NCBI RefSeq assembly: GCF_019578655.1
Contig: NC_063264.1
Location: 3,720,001-3,784,000, forward strand
From: Ricinus communis
Lineage: Eukaryota > Streptophyta > Magnoliopsida > Malpighiales > Euphorbiaceae
Reading direction: 5' to 3'
DNA length: 64,000 bases
Below, in pieces: positions 11,308 to 23,956 of this stretch (positions are counted from its first letter, which is position 1; the number at the start of each line of letters is the position of its first letter). The position numbers and the translations under genes were made by a program. The notes below the pieces were generated by a model. It made no database searches, was not told the origin of the DNA, and saw nothing but the letters and a program-made list of their open reading frames with translations.

Positions 11308-13734
11308 TTTAGTACTTTAATGGTATATTTTATACATATAATATGTAGAAATATGTGCTTATTATCTTATTTTTAGTTTTATTATCCAATTTCAAGTGTT
11401 GACAGCCAAAAATAGAAAATGTGAGTTAAATATTCTCTAATAGGCTTAAATAGAGTTGTTGCTATCAAGATTCAGAATTAAAAGAGTGTGGACAACTAAT
11501 TTTACAGGCCCGCCGAATATATCAAGGCCTAAGGGAGGATTAATTAATTTTTTTATGTAATTATGAATAATTATTAGTTATTTAATTAAGTTAGGATAGC
11601 TAAGAGTGTAAAAAATAATCCTTAGAAATTTTATATCAGTTATACAATAGAGATATTCAGTTTGTATCTGTTTATTATTTCTCTCTCTGTAATTCTCTAC
11701 TGTTCATCTTCCACAAACACTTAGTTTAATTTGTCATTGTAATGATGAAAATCGACATAAAATCCATTCTTAAAGTTATTCCACTATAATTTTATTAAAA
11801 ATAAAATTTATATTTTAACATTTATGTTTTTCTCTTGGAACCCATAAATTTCTCTAATCTCAATGTTATAGTATCTTGCTCGTTTTATTTTATCAAAGTT
11901 TGAATTCTAAGGCCAAACTACAAGCTAGAAAGATTGAATATGTCAACTTCATTTGATAGATAAAACTATTTTGATAGTGTCACCTAATTGCTGAATCAAC
12001 GTAAATATATCAATTTTAAAAATTAGAAGAAAAATAAACCACTCATATATGTATGTATTATAACTATTTTCTGATCCGCCAGTAACAACATTATACCCTA
12101 GATACAACAAAAAAAAAAAAGAGCTAAATTTCCTGCAAGCAAGGTATAACACAAAACTATCTCTGACAATAAAAATTGCAACACATGTCTTCATAGTCCA
12201 GAAAGAAAGCTCATATGAATTTTGATATCTATTTATATAATGAATAATTTCTTTACCTGTGTATCTTTAATAGTTTTAATTATTATTAGTAGTTGAACAT
12301 CATATATCGATTTAATAATAATACTTATGAAAATCCTTAGATTGAATGTATTAGAGACACCATCTATATTTTAATCTATAAGGATAAAAGAGACTTTAGA
12401 TGCATCATTAGTTTGAGTGGGTAAAGAAAAAGACACATCATCGTCTCATTTATTAAATAGACTTAAAGTAAACAAGAGAATTATTTAGTAAATGACTAAG
12501 CTAAATACTAATTTATCATATAGCTTTCATACATTATAATCATTGCATATTTATATTATAATTTAGTATAGTTGTTTTACATTACGTTTTTTCAAAATAT
12601 TAAATTTGAGTGTCTAGATTTATTTTCATATTTTATATGATAGTTAGTCTTTATAACACATGTTCTGCAGTTCCTTGTGAGATCGGTCTCGTGATGAACT
12701 AACTCTTACTATAATTTGGTCCGTACACTTGCGAAAACTAAGTTTAAGACATCAATACTAGCTAGTTAGATTATGATTTATTATCTATTTTATCAATACA
12801 TTAAAAAACTTAAAATTATAAATTGTACATTCATTCATATGCTGTTGCATCATTTTTTATAAATAAACTCTACCCGTCTTCTACTTCAATCTTCTTTTAA
12901 AAAAATTAATAAAGCAATTCTTCAGAACACATAATTGACATATATTTGCATGTGTTTATCATCAATCCTTTGTTCGTACCCACATATTGATGGTGGATTC
13001 TTGCACTCTACCTCTAACTTGTATCACAATTTGCCACTTGCCCTAGCTATAGCTTGACTTGGTGGTTGTTCCATAACATCTGTCAGCTAAGAATCTAGTA
13101 TTTTTCTTATCTATAAATATGTGTTTTACGTTTGTCGTGTGTTTGTTAGGTTAAATCAGAGGCGCTGAGAGTAAGATTTAAGCTCTAACATCTATTGTTA
13201 AATATAAGTAATGCTGCAAGTTCAAAAATTTAATTCCTGTTCTATTTAAAATGTCAAAGTAGCTTCTTCTTGCATTACGTCTAAAGAATTGCAAGGGTTC
13301 GCCATTAAACAATTAGGAGAATCTGCGTAAGAAAGAAACACCATTGACTACTGCTAACGTACCATCATCAATTGGAAATTTACAAGAGTCCAACAAATTA
13401 ATGCCTTTGCACTTTCTCATACGAAACATGCAAATGAAAATTATTGGGAATAGTAAAACATGAGTTGGTAGAATTAATCACGAGCACAAGATTTTAGATT
13501 TTAGATTTTAAATTTATCGATTAAATTAAGATTTATCAATGGATTTTGGATAGACTGTTATAAAGACTAAAGTAGAAAATAATTACTTTTATTAGATAAA
13601 TCTTGATTTCATCACTAAATTTGTACTCCTCTTGTGTGTAACCACAAAAGAACAATAGCGACACATGAAAAAGAAAAAAAAATCACCCATGTTTAAAATC
13701 GATAACACATTCTGCTTGGGGAATCTGAATAGAG

Positions 13735-16056
13735 CTAGCTTGAAGAAGAAATGGACACCACCTTAGGCACATGTACAGGAAAATCATCAATCTCGTCCAT
13801 CCAAGGATTCTTCTCTTTGGCAGGATTAATTGTCTTCAATGCACGCCAAACAGCACTGTTACATTTAAATCCTGAACCGAATGCAATTTGCCATGTTCTA
13901 TCACCTTTCCTGATTCTTCCTTTGGCTTCAGAATAAGCAAGTTCATACCATAAAGAACTACTAGAAGTATTACCAAACCTATAAAGAGTCATTCTTGAAG
14001 GCTCCATATGCCACTCTGCAAGATCAAGATTCTTCTCTAACTCGTCTAAAACAGCTCTTCCTCCTGCGTGAATGCAGAAGTGTTCAAACGCTAACTTGAA
14101 ATCTGGAATGTATGGTTTTATCTTCATTTTAAAGACTTTTCTTGCAACTAAAGTTGCAAAGAATAGTAGTTGCTCAGACATCGGTAGAACTAAAGGACCT
14201 AGTGTAGTAATATTGGTTTTCAATGCTTCTCCTGCAACAGCCATAAGATCTTTAGAAAGTGAGACACCAATTCTTTTTTTATCACTTTCATCTTCTTTTT
14301 GGAACACACAATTGTAACATTTATCATCAGCTCCTTTGTGGGTGCGAACTGTGTGGATGAGTTGATACTTTGAACGGCGGCGATCCGATGACCTGTTGGA
14401 GAGAAGGATGGCAGCGCCACCCATCCGAAAGAGGCAGTTTGAGACAAGCATCGACCGATCATTGCCGAAGTACCAGTTTAGAGTAATGTTCTCCATACTG
14501 ACCACTAGAGCATAGGAGTTGGGTTGAACCTGTTAGAAGTACATGTTATAGGAGACTAACTAGGTTAGTTCATCTCATATTTGTTGCATCTCTCCTTAAA
14601 TAAATCTCCATGCTAAGGCATTTCCAAATTACAATTCTGAATTACAAGGAATAATTACTCGTGAGGTTAAAATTCTTCATTTTACGAAATTATTTATTTA
14701 TTTATTAGCTGCAATTCGAGAACTTACAGCCTAAAACATGATACCTATATTGAGCCATAGCCCTAGTTATTTATTCTTTTATTTCCAAAGCTAAGTTTAA
14801 TATAATAATGTCCTTGGCTTTTTGGCCATTTCTATATCAGAATTGAAGCTATCATAAATATGGTAGTTGAGGAAAACTAGCATTCATGACTCAAGCAGTA
14901 ATGTCTTTTCCTTTTTAATTTGATTACAACTTACAGCTGATAACTCTCCATCTCCTTACCTACAAAATTCAAAGACTTTTCACAATAAAATCTCTTAGGT
15001 CCCTTAACATCAATAAATAAGGGTGTGCCCTAGTAGCAGCTGTACATGTAAAATGCCTAGCCTCAAACCCTTTCCTTCTAATTTTTCCATCACTTTATTA
15101 TCATTATTGCCATCATATGTTTGACTACTACTGGACCATGCATGTGTTCGTAACCAATAGCTGACAAGTACCAAATTAATACACAGACACATACGGACCA
15201 ACAACAAAAAAAGCCCTCTCTTTTTCATGCAATTTATAGTGATTTAAGGAAAAGAGAACCATTTACATACCTGTAAAAGCTGTTTGGCAAGATCAATTGA
15301 AATAAGTCCAGCACTGCAGCCCATACCACCAAGATTATAGCTCAAAATATTTCCTCTAAGCTTGTAGTGGTTAATTATCATAGCAGACAGAGACGGTGTA
15401 GGATTGAACAAACTACAATTCACAATAAGAATTCCTAAATCCTTAGCTTTAACCCCTGTTTTGCCTAAGAGCTCATCAATGGCGCTGAACATCACAGTCT
15501 CAGCCTCCTTCCTTGCCTCCGCCATACACGGGTTTGGTGGGACCCGCATCACGGCCTCCGGCAAGTATGTCTTTTGTCCCAGACCAGACCTCTCAAGAAT
15601 CTTCTTTTGAAAGGCCAAGTTCTCTTCAGTGAAGCTACCAGCCATTGCTGATTTCTCCATAAATGTTTCTCTTGTGCAGATTCGAGCTGGTTCTGGCTTG
15701 TAACATGCAAAATTTACCAAGTATATTTTTCTTGGACGGCTCATGAAGTAGAGAGTAGCCAAGAAAACTATAAGACCAGAACATAGAGTTACAGATACAA
15801 AATTGAACTTGAGGTGGTTCCATAGCTGAACAAGATCTTCAATTTTGAGTGTCGAGAGTTGAGCAGAAGCAATGCCTAGAAGTGGAACGAGCAGGAGATA
15901 CATGGCATTAGAGATTAAATAATGGTAACCTAACTTCACATACTTGAGTCTAACTGATAAGAGAAAGTTTGGCAGATTGTTTCTCTTCATTTCAGGCGGT
16001 TGAGCTTCCACTCTGACCGATTCAGGTGGCGAGTTTCGTATACTTTCCTCTGCCAT
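13735..16056 (-). CDS. KCS20: 3-ketoacyl-CoA synthase, KCS20-type, conserved copy
   Basis: Two exons, 16056-15271 and 14529-13735, join in phase 0 across a 741 bp GT-AG intron to give 526 residues, close to the length of Arabidopsis KCS20. It is the condensing enzyme of the ER fatty acid elongase and extends saturated acyl-CoAs beyond C18-C20; KCS20 and its paralogue KCS2 supply cuticular wax and root suberin precursors. The N-terminal motif [20 protein letters not shown], membrane segments at about 46-67 and 84-105, and the triad Cys247 (GMGCSAG), His416 (CIHAGG) and Asn449 (RFGNTSSSS) are all present. The conserved [11 protein letters not shown] and [11 protein letters not shown] motifs are unchanged, unlike in the tandem copy at 4690-6432. 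A CT-rich tract (coding strand) lies about 260-350 bp upstream. Its kinship to KCS20 is also supported by the neighbouring PNSB5 and POLLUX-like genes, which flank KCS20 in Arabidopsis. Confidence 0.96.
14530..15270 (-). other. Intron of KCS copy 2
   Basis: A 741 bp GT-AG intron after the codon for Gln262. Open frames inside it (for example 15010-15228) are not conserved coding sequence. Confidence 0.85.
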
Positions 16057-16319
16057 TTCCTTATCAAGAACAGCGCACTGACTTCAAAATTCAAAATTCT
16101 TTAGAAACTATAACTTAGGAAGTTGAAACAGAAGACCCAGATTAAAGTAAGAGCTTAAAAGAACAGAACACGGAAAGAAAACAAGTTGTTATTGTCGGAG
16201 AAGAAACAAGAACATGAAAAAGGAGTTGTTGCAGAAACAGCAAAGAAATGGGATATTAAGAAACAGAAAAATTAGCTTATGATACGAAGAGGAAAAGGAA
16301 CAAAGATAATAGGATTTAA

Positions 16320-16400
16320 AGGGTGTGAAGTTAGAGAAAGAAAGTAGGAAATTAAAGAGAGAAAGGAGTCTAGAGAGAGAAAGGGATGGGGAGAGGATGC
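16320..16400 (-). promoter_or_regulatory. CT-rich leader/promoter tract of KCS copy 2
   Basis: On the coding (minus) strand this is a pyrimidine tract with CTCTCTCT and CTTTCTCTC repeats, upstream of the start at 16056. Plant core promoters and 5' leaders often carry such Y-patch or GAGA-type tracts. A TTTAAAT element lies next to it near 16315. Where transcription starts is an inference. Confidence 0.35.
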
Positions 16401-19400
16401 AACTACCCCAACGAACCTTTTAATTGTTAACCCGCCATGGCATTGAATTTGCCAACCCGGAAAAGAGCGGGATTTTGCCGTGTGTATATTTTGTGTTTAC
16501 ATGTTTGACCTAACTCTAACGAATGATATTTCCACTTTGCCACTCTTCTTATTAATGTTAGATTATTCACATCCCAGGTGTTTGAATATATTTATGAATA
16601 ATCTATCTGATATCACATGTTGGTGAACTATATATGTATTCTTCGCCCTCCAAGAAACAATTTTTCTAAGATTGTAACTTAGAGGATCATTATGCTTTTG
16701 CATTAGCATTTTTAAGATTTGATTAATAATAATAATTGTTATTATTATTATTATTTGGGATGTCGGCATGAATGCTGTGGTGCATAGACAAAGGAAAAAT
16801 CATGCATGTTTTTCCTTCATTCCCTTAATTTGCTACTACTATAATTGCAGGTTAATGGAAGGGGAAAAGTATGGAATTGCTTAGAGGGTCTAAATTTAAT
16901 TAGCAAAAGAGAAAAGAGAGATTATTGGTAATTTATTTACATATAAAATAAACATAAAATTGATAATTTGGTAGTAAAGTGAAGCTACTTTACCAGTGAA
17001 ATTACAGTTTAAATTTCATTAATCTAAAAAGTGTTAATAAAATAATAGAACTTTGAAATCATAAAATAGTCTGAGCTAATATATTCAAGTATATCTTTCA
17101 AAGTCCAAAATCTTGAATTTAAATTCCATTCATATTAAGTATATATAATATGCTAGGTCAGCTTTCTGGTTTTAGAAAGTTATTATGCTAAGTTCTTTTT
17201 CTCTTGGGCACTATTAGCTATATAATATATTACCTATAACCCAGGAAAGACAAATGCATTCAGTCCACAATTAAAAGTCTATACAGTAATTGTTTCAAAA
17301 AATTAAAGAAAAAGAGTCTATATGTTAAGAGATATACGCACAACAAAACTGTAAATTTCAACAAAGAAAAATGAAAAGAAAAAAACTATAATATATTCCA
17401 ATAAAATTGGAAAAAAATTAATGTTAACCATAATTTTATTATTAATCTCAGCTCCGTCAGTCACATGTCGTTATATTATATAAAATACCATATAAATTCT
17501 TTTATTTTATATTTTATATTATATAAATAGCTAACTATAAATCACCAATACCTATATATTAACAATATATAATATATAAATAGCTAACTGTACATTAACA
17601 ATATATAATAACTAACTATATTCTGAAAAGTCCCAAAAATAAAGACAGATAAATATTGCAATTGTATATATTGGACACAATCAGTATTTCTTTTTCTAGT
17701 GGCTAAAAAAATAAAGAAAGATTCAACTACTTAAATATTATTTAATGGATAAAAACGAAAGAGTTGTTAATCTGATTTATGCATAATAGTGATTTGAATC
17801 CATATCATCATAATTATAGCATAATTATTGTGAAGCTTTACATATTAACCAATATGCTGACTATTGCTTAATTAAGATTTGGAATTAATGTGTATGGTCA
17901 ACCCTATACCATATTGGTCCTAACCAGTTCCATTAATTTCTTCTGGCCTTGAGTTTCTTCATCTTCAAGTATGTTGCCATATCCATATAAAAGACGAACT
18001 TAAAAGCAAAAACTGTATTTCTAAAGGCTAGCTAGGAAGATAGATATTGGGCCAACAAAATGTATCTAGAAAGGAGTGGTCCTTTATTCCTTAAAATAAT
18101 TACTAACAATACATTTCTTGTTAAAGTCAATTATGGATCGTCCAAAACAAGGTTCAAGAATTAACTGCCTATAGAATGCAGAGAAGGAAAGGGTAATACC
18201 GGAATAGCATATGTACACTCAACTGTGAATGGACAGCAAAGAACCTAAATGGGGATCCCTCCTTTAAGCCACTGCCTTTGACCTTCAAATTGCGCGTACG
18301 ACTTTTAAGACAATTGGTTTTATTTTATTTTATTATTTTTTGAACAAGTTCATTTAACAAACGTAATTGTGTTGTCTTAAATGCTCAAACTTCAAACCAA
18401 AAAATACCCACCAAAATTAATTAGTGTACCTTTCGGCTTTTGGCAAGTGGACATCCCATCCCATTCTATTTGATGTGTGTTATCAAGGTTCAGATTTCAC
18501 AAATTGTAGACAAGAAATCTTGCAAACAAGAAATCAATCCCTGCACTTCAGGCCATTTTCTTTTTCTCTTTTTTTTTTTTAATTTCAGGCCATTTTTAAG
18601 AATGTGACTAGGTGCAAGCCGAGTGCATTTGTGTTTTCTTCTTTGTTTTTCTTATTTTATTCTCTATTTGATTGGAATTATTACTAGCCTTAGCATATTC
18701 CATTAGAGCTTGTCCTTTACGTTATTTTCTAATAAAAAAAGATATAGCTACTTTTGTCTCAAAAATTTCTCATGATATATTAAAACTTGAAAAGCCACAT
18801 AGGGTAAAAGGAATAGTTAAACACCTCCGTCCATAATTTTGAATATATAAAAGTTAAAGATCACCATCAATGATATTAGAAGATAAATGGAGCTAAATGA
18901 TGTTGTTAAACTCAAAACAAAACTAATAGGAATAGCTAAAGGAACAATATTAATATTGAGATACCATCTTGTTTTCTTCGAATCAAACCAACTTGATAGA
19001 TAAAGATGGTCCAGGGAACATCATAACATTATCAAGATTAGCCATATAATGAGAGAAAAATAAAATCTTAAAAGAGCTAGAGAATATTAAATAATTGGGA
19101 GAGGGATTAAGATTTCTACATTTGTATCGGATAAGAAACCTTTTTTTTCTTTTAATTTATGTGGAGCAATTATGAACTTTCTAGAAGAAATGCAGGGTTT
19201 GCTAAGTCATATAATTAACAGTAAGTGATAAAAAAAATGAAGTAGATTGCTTTAAATTAGTCATGTTTGAGTTGGATTAAATGTACCTAGTTACAAGAAG
19301 TAGTGTCTTAATCAGGCAGTTGTCAGTTAGTAGCCAGGAACATGAACATTTCCTGTCATGGACACATAAGATAAGGCTGCCATATGCCGGTATGTTCACC

Positions 19401-20543
19401 ATTGAATGAATCTTCTTGGGTTATCCTGTGAATTTATATTTGAGATTTCGAAATTTCAACGGATAGCATTTATTTGCTAGTAATTGGAAAGGGGAACTTC
19501 CATCTTAACGCTCAGTATCGCCTGCCTCAAGATAGATTAGATGGCCATGATTTTATTGATTGAACCATCCATCATCTGTTAATCTTAAGTAACAACCTCC
19601 TAATGCAAGTTAACAAGGTTTTAACTCGCGCATCTTTTCTTTCTCTTTTCATGCATTTAATTGAGTAAAATAAAATTAATAGATAATAAAAACTTAAGCC
19701 TGTGAGCAATAAAATTAATAGATAATAAAAAGTTAAGCCTGTGAGCAGAGTTGTTGGAGTGCAAATGTTTGAGCTTCTCTAATGTCTTGTTTGAAAGAAG
19801 TGACAAGCAGGTAAATTTAGCATTATTATCGGTTTTTTCTTTAAATAATGATTTCAGGGATTTATAAAAGTATTTCTCAGTGTATTTACCAGTAAAAAGT
19901 CAGTGAATGAATGCATACGCAATAAACTGTGAAGGGGTCTTTCAGATTCGAGCAACCCTTTTATCTGTTTTCTTTTTGGTGATTCACAAGCAAATATGAC
20001 CCAAGCACCATCGTTTATAGTTTAAAGTTTAAGATTTCAGAACATGATTGAAGAAGAATTCTCATCTCTCCATAACTTCCTCAATAGAAGAGATCCAAAT
20101 GACTAACGAAAATCCACATATTTGTATGGCTTCAGAACAGTAAATTCTTCAGCTAACTGGATATTGCAGCAGGCATATTTTAAATCTTGAATGGTGGATT
20201 ACAAAATTAGGCTTTGTTAATAAGGATACAAACAGAAATGACAAACATATAAAGCCTTCGGAAGGACATTTGTCTCTGATTCGTCCAGTAGGGTCTTCTT
20301 TATACCCTATTGAAAGTTTATCCAACTAATTCTCAAGCTTTACCACTATACAATCTGCATATCTCAGGAAAACCAGAAGGTAGAAGCAAATGGAATCCGC
20401 TTTAACATTAACTAGATGAGACACATTATTGAAACACTAGAATAGAAGCCACAAAGTCTAGAGCTGCATATTACACATGTGTTGTTCATTGGGACTGCTA
20501 TCTAACACAGATGAAAGGCCACAAAAGTCACTTGCAGCCAGTA
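16401..20543. other. Gene-free region upstream of KCS copy 2
   Basis: About 4.1 kb without a supportable gene. AT-rich with an (AAT)n patch near 16724-16754 and a 39 bp tandem duplication at 19669-19746. The open frame at 20477-20683 on the plus strand is antisense to the last exon of the PET100-like gene. Confidence 0.5.
19669..19746. repeat. 39 bp tandem duplication
   Basis: Two head-to-tail copies of a unit that begins AATAAAATTAATAGATAATA and ends CCTGTGAGC, at 19669-19707 and 19708-19746, with one difference (AACTTAAG against AAGTTAAG). Confidence 0.85.
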
Positions 20544-22219
20544 TCAGTGACTCTTCCTCTCACGAACTAATTCTCGCGCCATTTCCCTTAGTTCCTCTGG
20601 TGATGGAGGCCTTGGTCCCTCTGGGGGATATACTATGTAAGATTTCTTCATGTCAAAACAGAAACAAGAATGCACTAGATTAGACAATGGATCAAAATAA
20701 TTAAGATCTCGAGAGAAGGAAAATGCTACGGGCTTGGAACTAAAGAACTTAAGATAGATAACCGTGATTTATGTCACAGTTTAACAACATAATAGTTCAA
20801 GAAAATCCAGGTATACTGCATGAGAAATCACTAATCTAACAGAATTCCATATATACTGCGTGAGAAATCAGAACATATTATCATTGCCTAACTTAGTGCA
20901 CATTAGTCACTGCCCTATAACAAGCTGTTCTCCCAGAATATAATACATTGAAGGATCATTCTACTGACAAGAAAAATTGTTGAGACATATGAAATTTCCA
21001 ACAAACTTCCAAAAGGAAATGTTTTACCGTTAAATCAACGTCACTTGTAACATCCAGAAAATATTCAGTAACAAATTAGAGAGCTCAATATTGGGTTTCT
21101 GCCCCACCAATCCACAAACCTCCAATCAACAAGATTGTAAAAAAAAATAAAGAAACAATCTCTCACAAGGAACTTTGGTTCATTAGGAAGGGTGCTAGAT
21201 GTTGGTAAGGCTGTTCTCCTGTTAAGCAAGTGAGGAGATCTCTAAGCATTCATCTCAAAATTAGTTATTTGGCCAAAGCTATATATTTATACCCTTATAA
21301 AGCAGCCTCAAGCAAGATTAACAAAGAGACGAGATGCCTCTTTGCTTTCCTAGTCATATACTAGAGGAACTGCCCTTGAACCGGAATGATCAATGCTCCA
21401 TTAAAGGTGCCTAAGGATTGACATGCAAAACCCCCATTGCTGAATTAATGATCCATCACCCAGAGCATTATTTACCCAATTACATCCACTAATAAGACAA
21501 AGCTCCTCAACATAAACATTAGAAGATCTTTATTACAGCCCACAAAAGAAAAAGAACTACAACTAGGCTACTTTTAAATAAGAAAAGCTTCCACCTAGAG
21601 CAATCTACCAATAACCATCTTGAACATAGCAAGTCTTACAGAATGTGTATAAACGTAACAGGACATATTTAACAATAAACAAGGTTCCATAGCTTTCAAG
21701 TTCAAATTAAAGCCATTTATTTTTGAGGCTACCAAATAGGCATCTTAGAAGATAACCCTAATTTAATTAACAAGATAGTAAAGGAATGAAATACAAACTC
21801 TCTTGTTCGTGTATCCTAAAAGCACTCACTTGAACCCAAAAAAGGCAAATCCATATTATAGCATACTAACACAAGAACATGTACAGAATTATTATAATCA
21901 AGAAGCCATCATTCAATAAGCCAACGTTTAGCACTGTAATTCTTTCTTCTTTTTTCTTTCATATATTTGCCTTTACAAATCAATGAAGTTTCTGATTAGT
22001 GATTACCCAATAAAAAACATTACATGAAAGAAAGAAAAAAATCCATCAAAAAAAAAAGTAAAGGAGTGCATAAAGAGATGAAGAGTATACATTTCCCATG
22101 AATTTCTGGAGATTCTTGGTATTGTTGGCGAAAGTGTACATAAGAATGATTGGAACTGTGACATAAACACCAAACTTTGCGATCTCTAAAATACCCTTTG
22201 ATGTACCCAATGAAGACAT
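20544..22219 (-). CDS. PET100-like small mitochondrial-type protein, 76 aa, two exons
   Basis: Exon 1 (22219-22091) encodes 43 residues starting MSSLGTSKGILEIAKFGVY; exon 2 (20645-20544) encodes 33 residues and a stop. A 1445 bp GT-AG intron joins them in phase 0. The protein has a short N-terminus, one membrane segment at about 13-32 (with VTVPIILMYTFANN), the junction KFMGN/KSYIVYPPEG, then a proline-rich stretch and a charged helix ending VRERKSH. This architecture matches the plant relatives of PET100, a small inner-membrane protein needed for cytochrome c oxidase assembly, and I recall a near-identical Arabidopsis protein of about the same length, At4g14615. The precise function in plants is inferred. 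The open frame of 107 codons on the same strand at 22343-22020 is a different frame and is not this gene. Confidence 0.8.
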
Positions 22220-23956
22220 TGTTCCTCGAGAAATCTTTCTTGATCTTGAAAATCACCAGACCACTAATTTCTGTAACAAATCGATCAATCAAGAACCTAT
22301 TCCATTGCTTAACAGTGCTATAAGCTATTATAAGCTCACCCAAAGAGAGTTTTTGTGGATGAGATTCTTTTATGGGCCCGTTGCTTTACATTTTAAGCCC
22401 ACAAGACCACAGCTCATTTATTTGCTTTAATTATGAGGAAATTACACCATGCTTTTTTTCTTCTTTTACTTTCATATGCTAGAATTTAGTTTTTTACATT
22501 TATATTTTTCTTTTCTTTATATGGTGTTATTAGTTTTTTTTTTGCCTTTTAACACTTTTTTGAGCTTAATACTCTCTTGTTCTACGATTTCTTCTTACAA
22601 TATTTTCTGATTTTTTAATTTTTTCTCACTTTTTTTCAATTTTCAATTTTCTTTCATTTTCTTTACAATTTTCTACTATTTTTTAAAAATCGATAATTGA
22701 TTTATTTATACAAGTAGTTTTCTTTTTCAGTTTTGGATTGTGTAACTTTCATTTTCAATCTAATTCACAAATTCTTAGAAATTTAGTTTTTTCTTCTTCT
22801 ATTACTGATAAGAATTTTGGCGTTATGGGTAATTCACAACTATATACTCGCAATTTCTTCTACTATTGGTAAGACTTTGGAGCTTAGGTTTTGAAGAAAA
22901 AAAGAAAAAAATTTAAAATCTCCTACTAAGTATGATGGAAATTCTCTTATTAAGAAGAAGAAAGTTGGTAATAATTCTCATTCAAAAAAGAATATTGATG
23001 TTAAAGCTTCAAAAATATAAAAAAAAATATTGATGTTGGTATAAAGCTGTCATTTGTGTTATCTATAAATGTACTCTAAGTGTTTGATGAAATGTAAAAC
23101 AATTGCAATAAAAGAAAAATAAATGTATTTATAGTTTGAGAGTTTGGAAACTTAGAAGGTAAAGAGAATATAAAATAGAAAAATGAGAGGCTAAGAGAAA
23201 ATTTTGGTCATTTCTTGTGAACACTAAGACCTGAACTCCATATTATGCTCTTTATTTTTTCTTTTTATTTTTTTGTTATTGTTTTAATTTAATTATTATA
23301 ATAATAATGGCAATAGATACTCATTATCTATTCATAATATCCTTAGAATATACTATATACTATTAATTGTATTCTTAGTTGTAATTTTAGTTTCTCTTAT
23401 ATTTGTTTGAAAACTATTGTTTAGTCAATTATAATTATTGGTTAAAAGTTTGGGCAAAAAGTTCAGTTTTTTTTCTATTCGTGTGATATGATCTTGTCAG
23501 ATCATGTTAATCTATGCATAGGACAACTAAAATTTTGGATTTTGAAGAAATAAAAATATAAATCTTGATAGATTATTTCTATTAGATCTTTAAAAAATTA
23601 AAACTTGTAGTTTTTTTTTCTAGTTTTACATATATATGATTTTTTTTATTTATGGAAAAGATAATGTGTAACTATGGTTTTTAAATAACAAGCTTAGAAT
23701 TAAAAAAGGCTTACGATCATGTTATTCTCTTATATAAAATTTAAGAAAGATCGAAGATTTTTTATTGTGAATTTGAATTATATAGTAAGCTTAAGTAGGT
23801 GAATATGGCAAAAAAAAATTGGAGGAGGAATTTGATATAATTATCATTTGATTTTTTTAGTTGACGCATTATACAAAAAAGATTATTAGAGTATACTTAG
23901 TAGGAATTATTGGCCATATATTTAAATTTAAAAAATATATATAAAAAATGATTTTA

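Larger units (their letters stand above)
8876..13734. other. Gene-free region between the two KCS copies
   Basis: About 4.9 kb of AT-rich DNA with no supportable gene. It holds a GGT/GTT-rich patch near 8910-8995, a 73 bp direct duplication around a TA run (10465-10637), a 46 bp tandem duplication (10902-10993) and a 69 bp (TA)n run (11235-11303). Short open frames here show no recognisable domain. Confidence 0.55.

Noticed and set aside
22020..22343. 107-codon open frame on the minus strand
   Set aside because: Overlaps exon 1 of the PET100-like gene in a different frame; the spliced frame is the conserved one.
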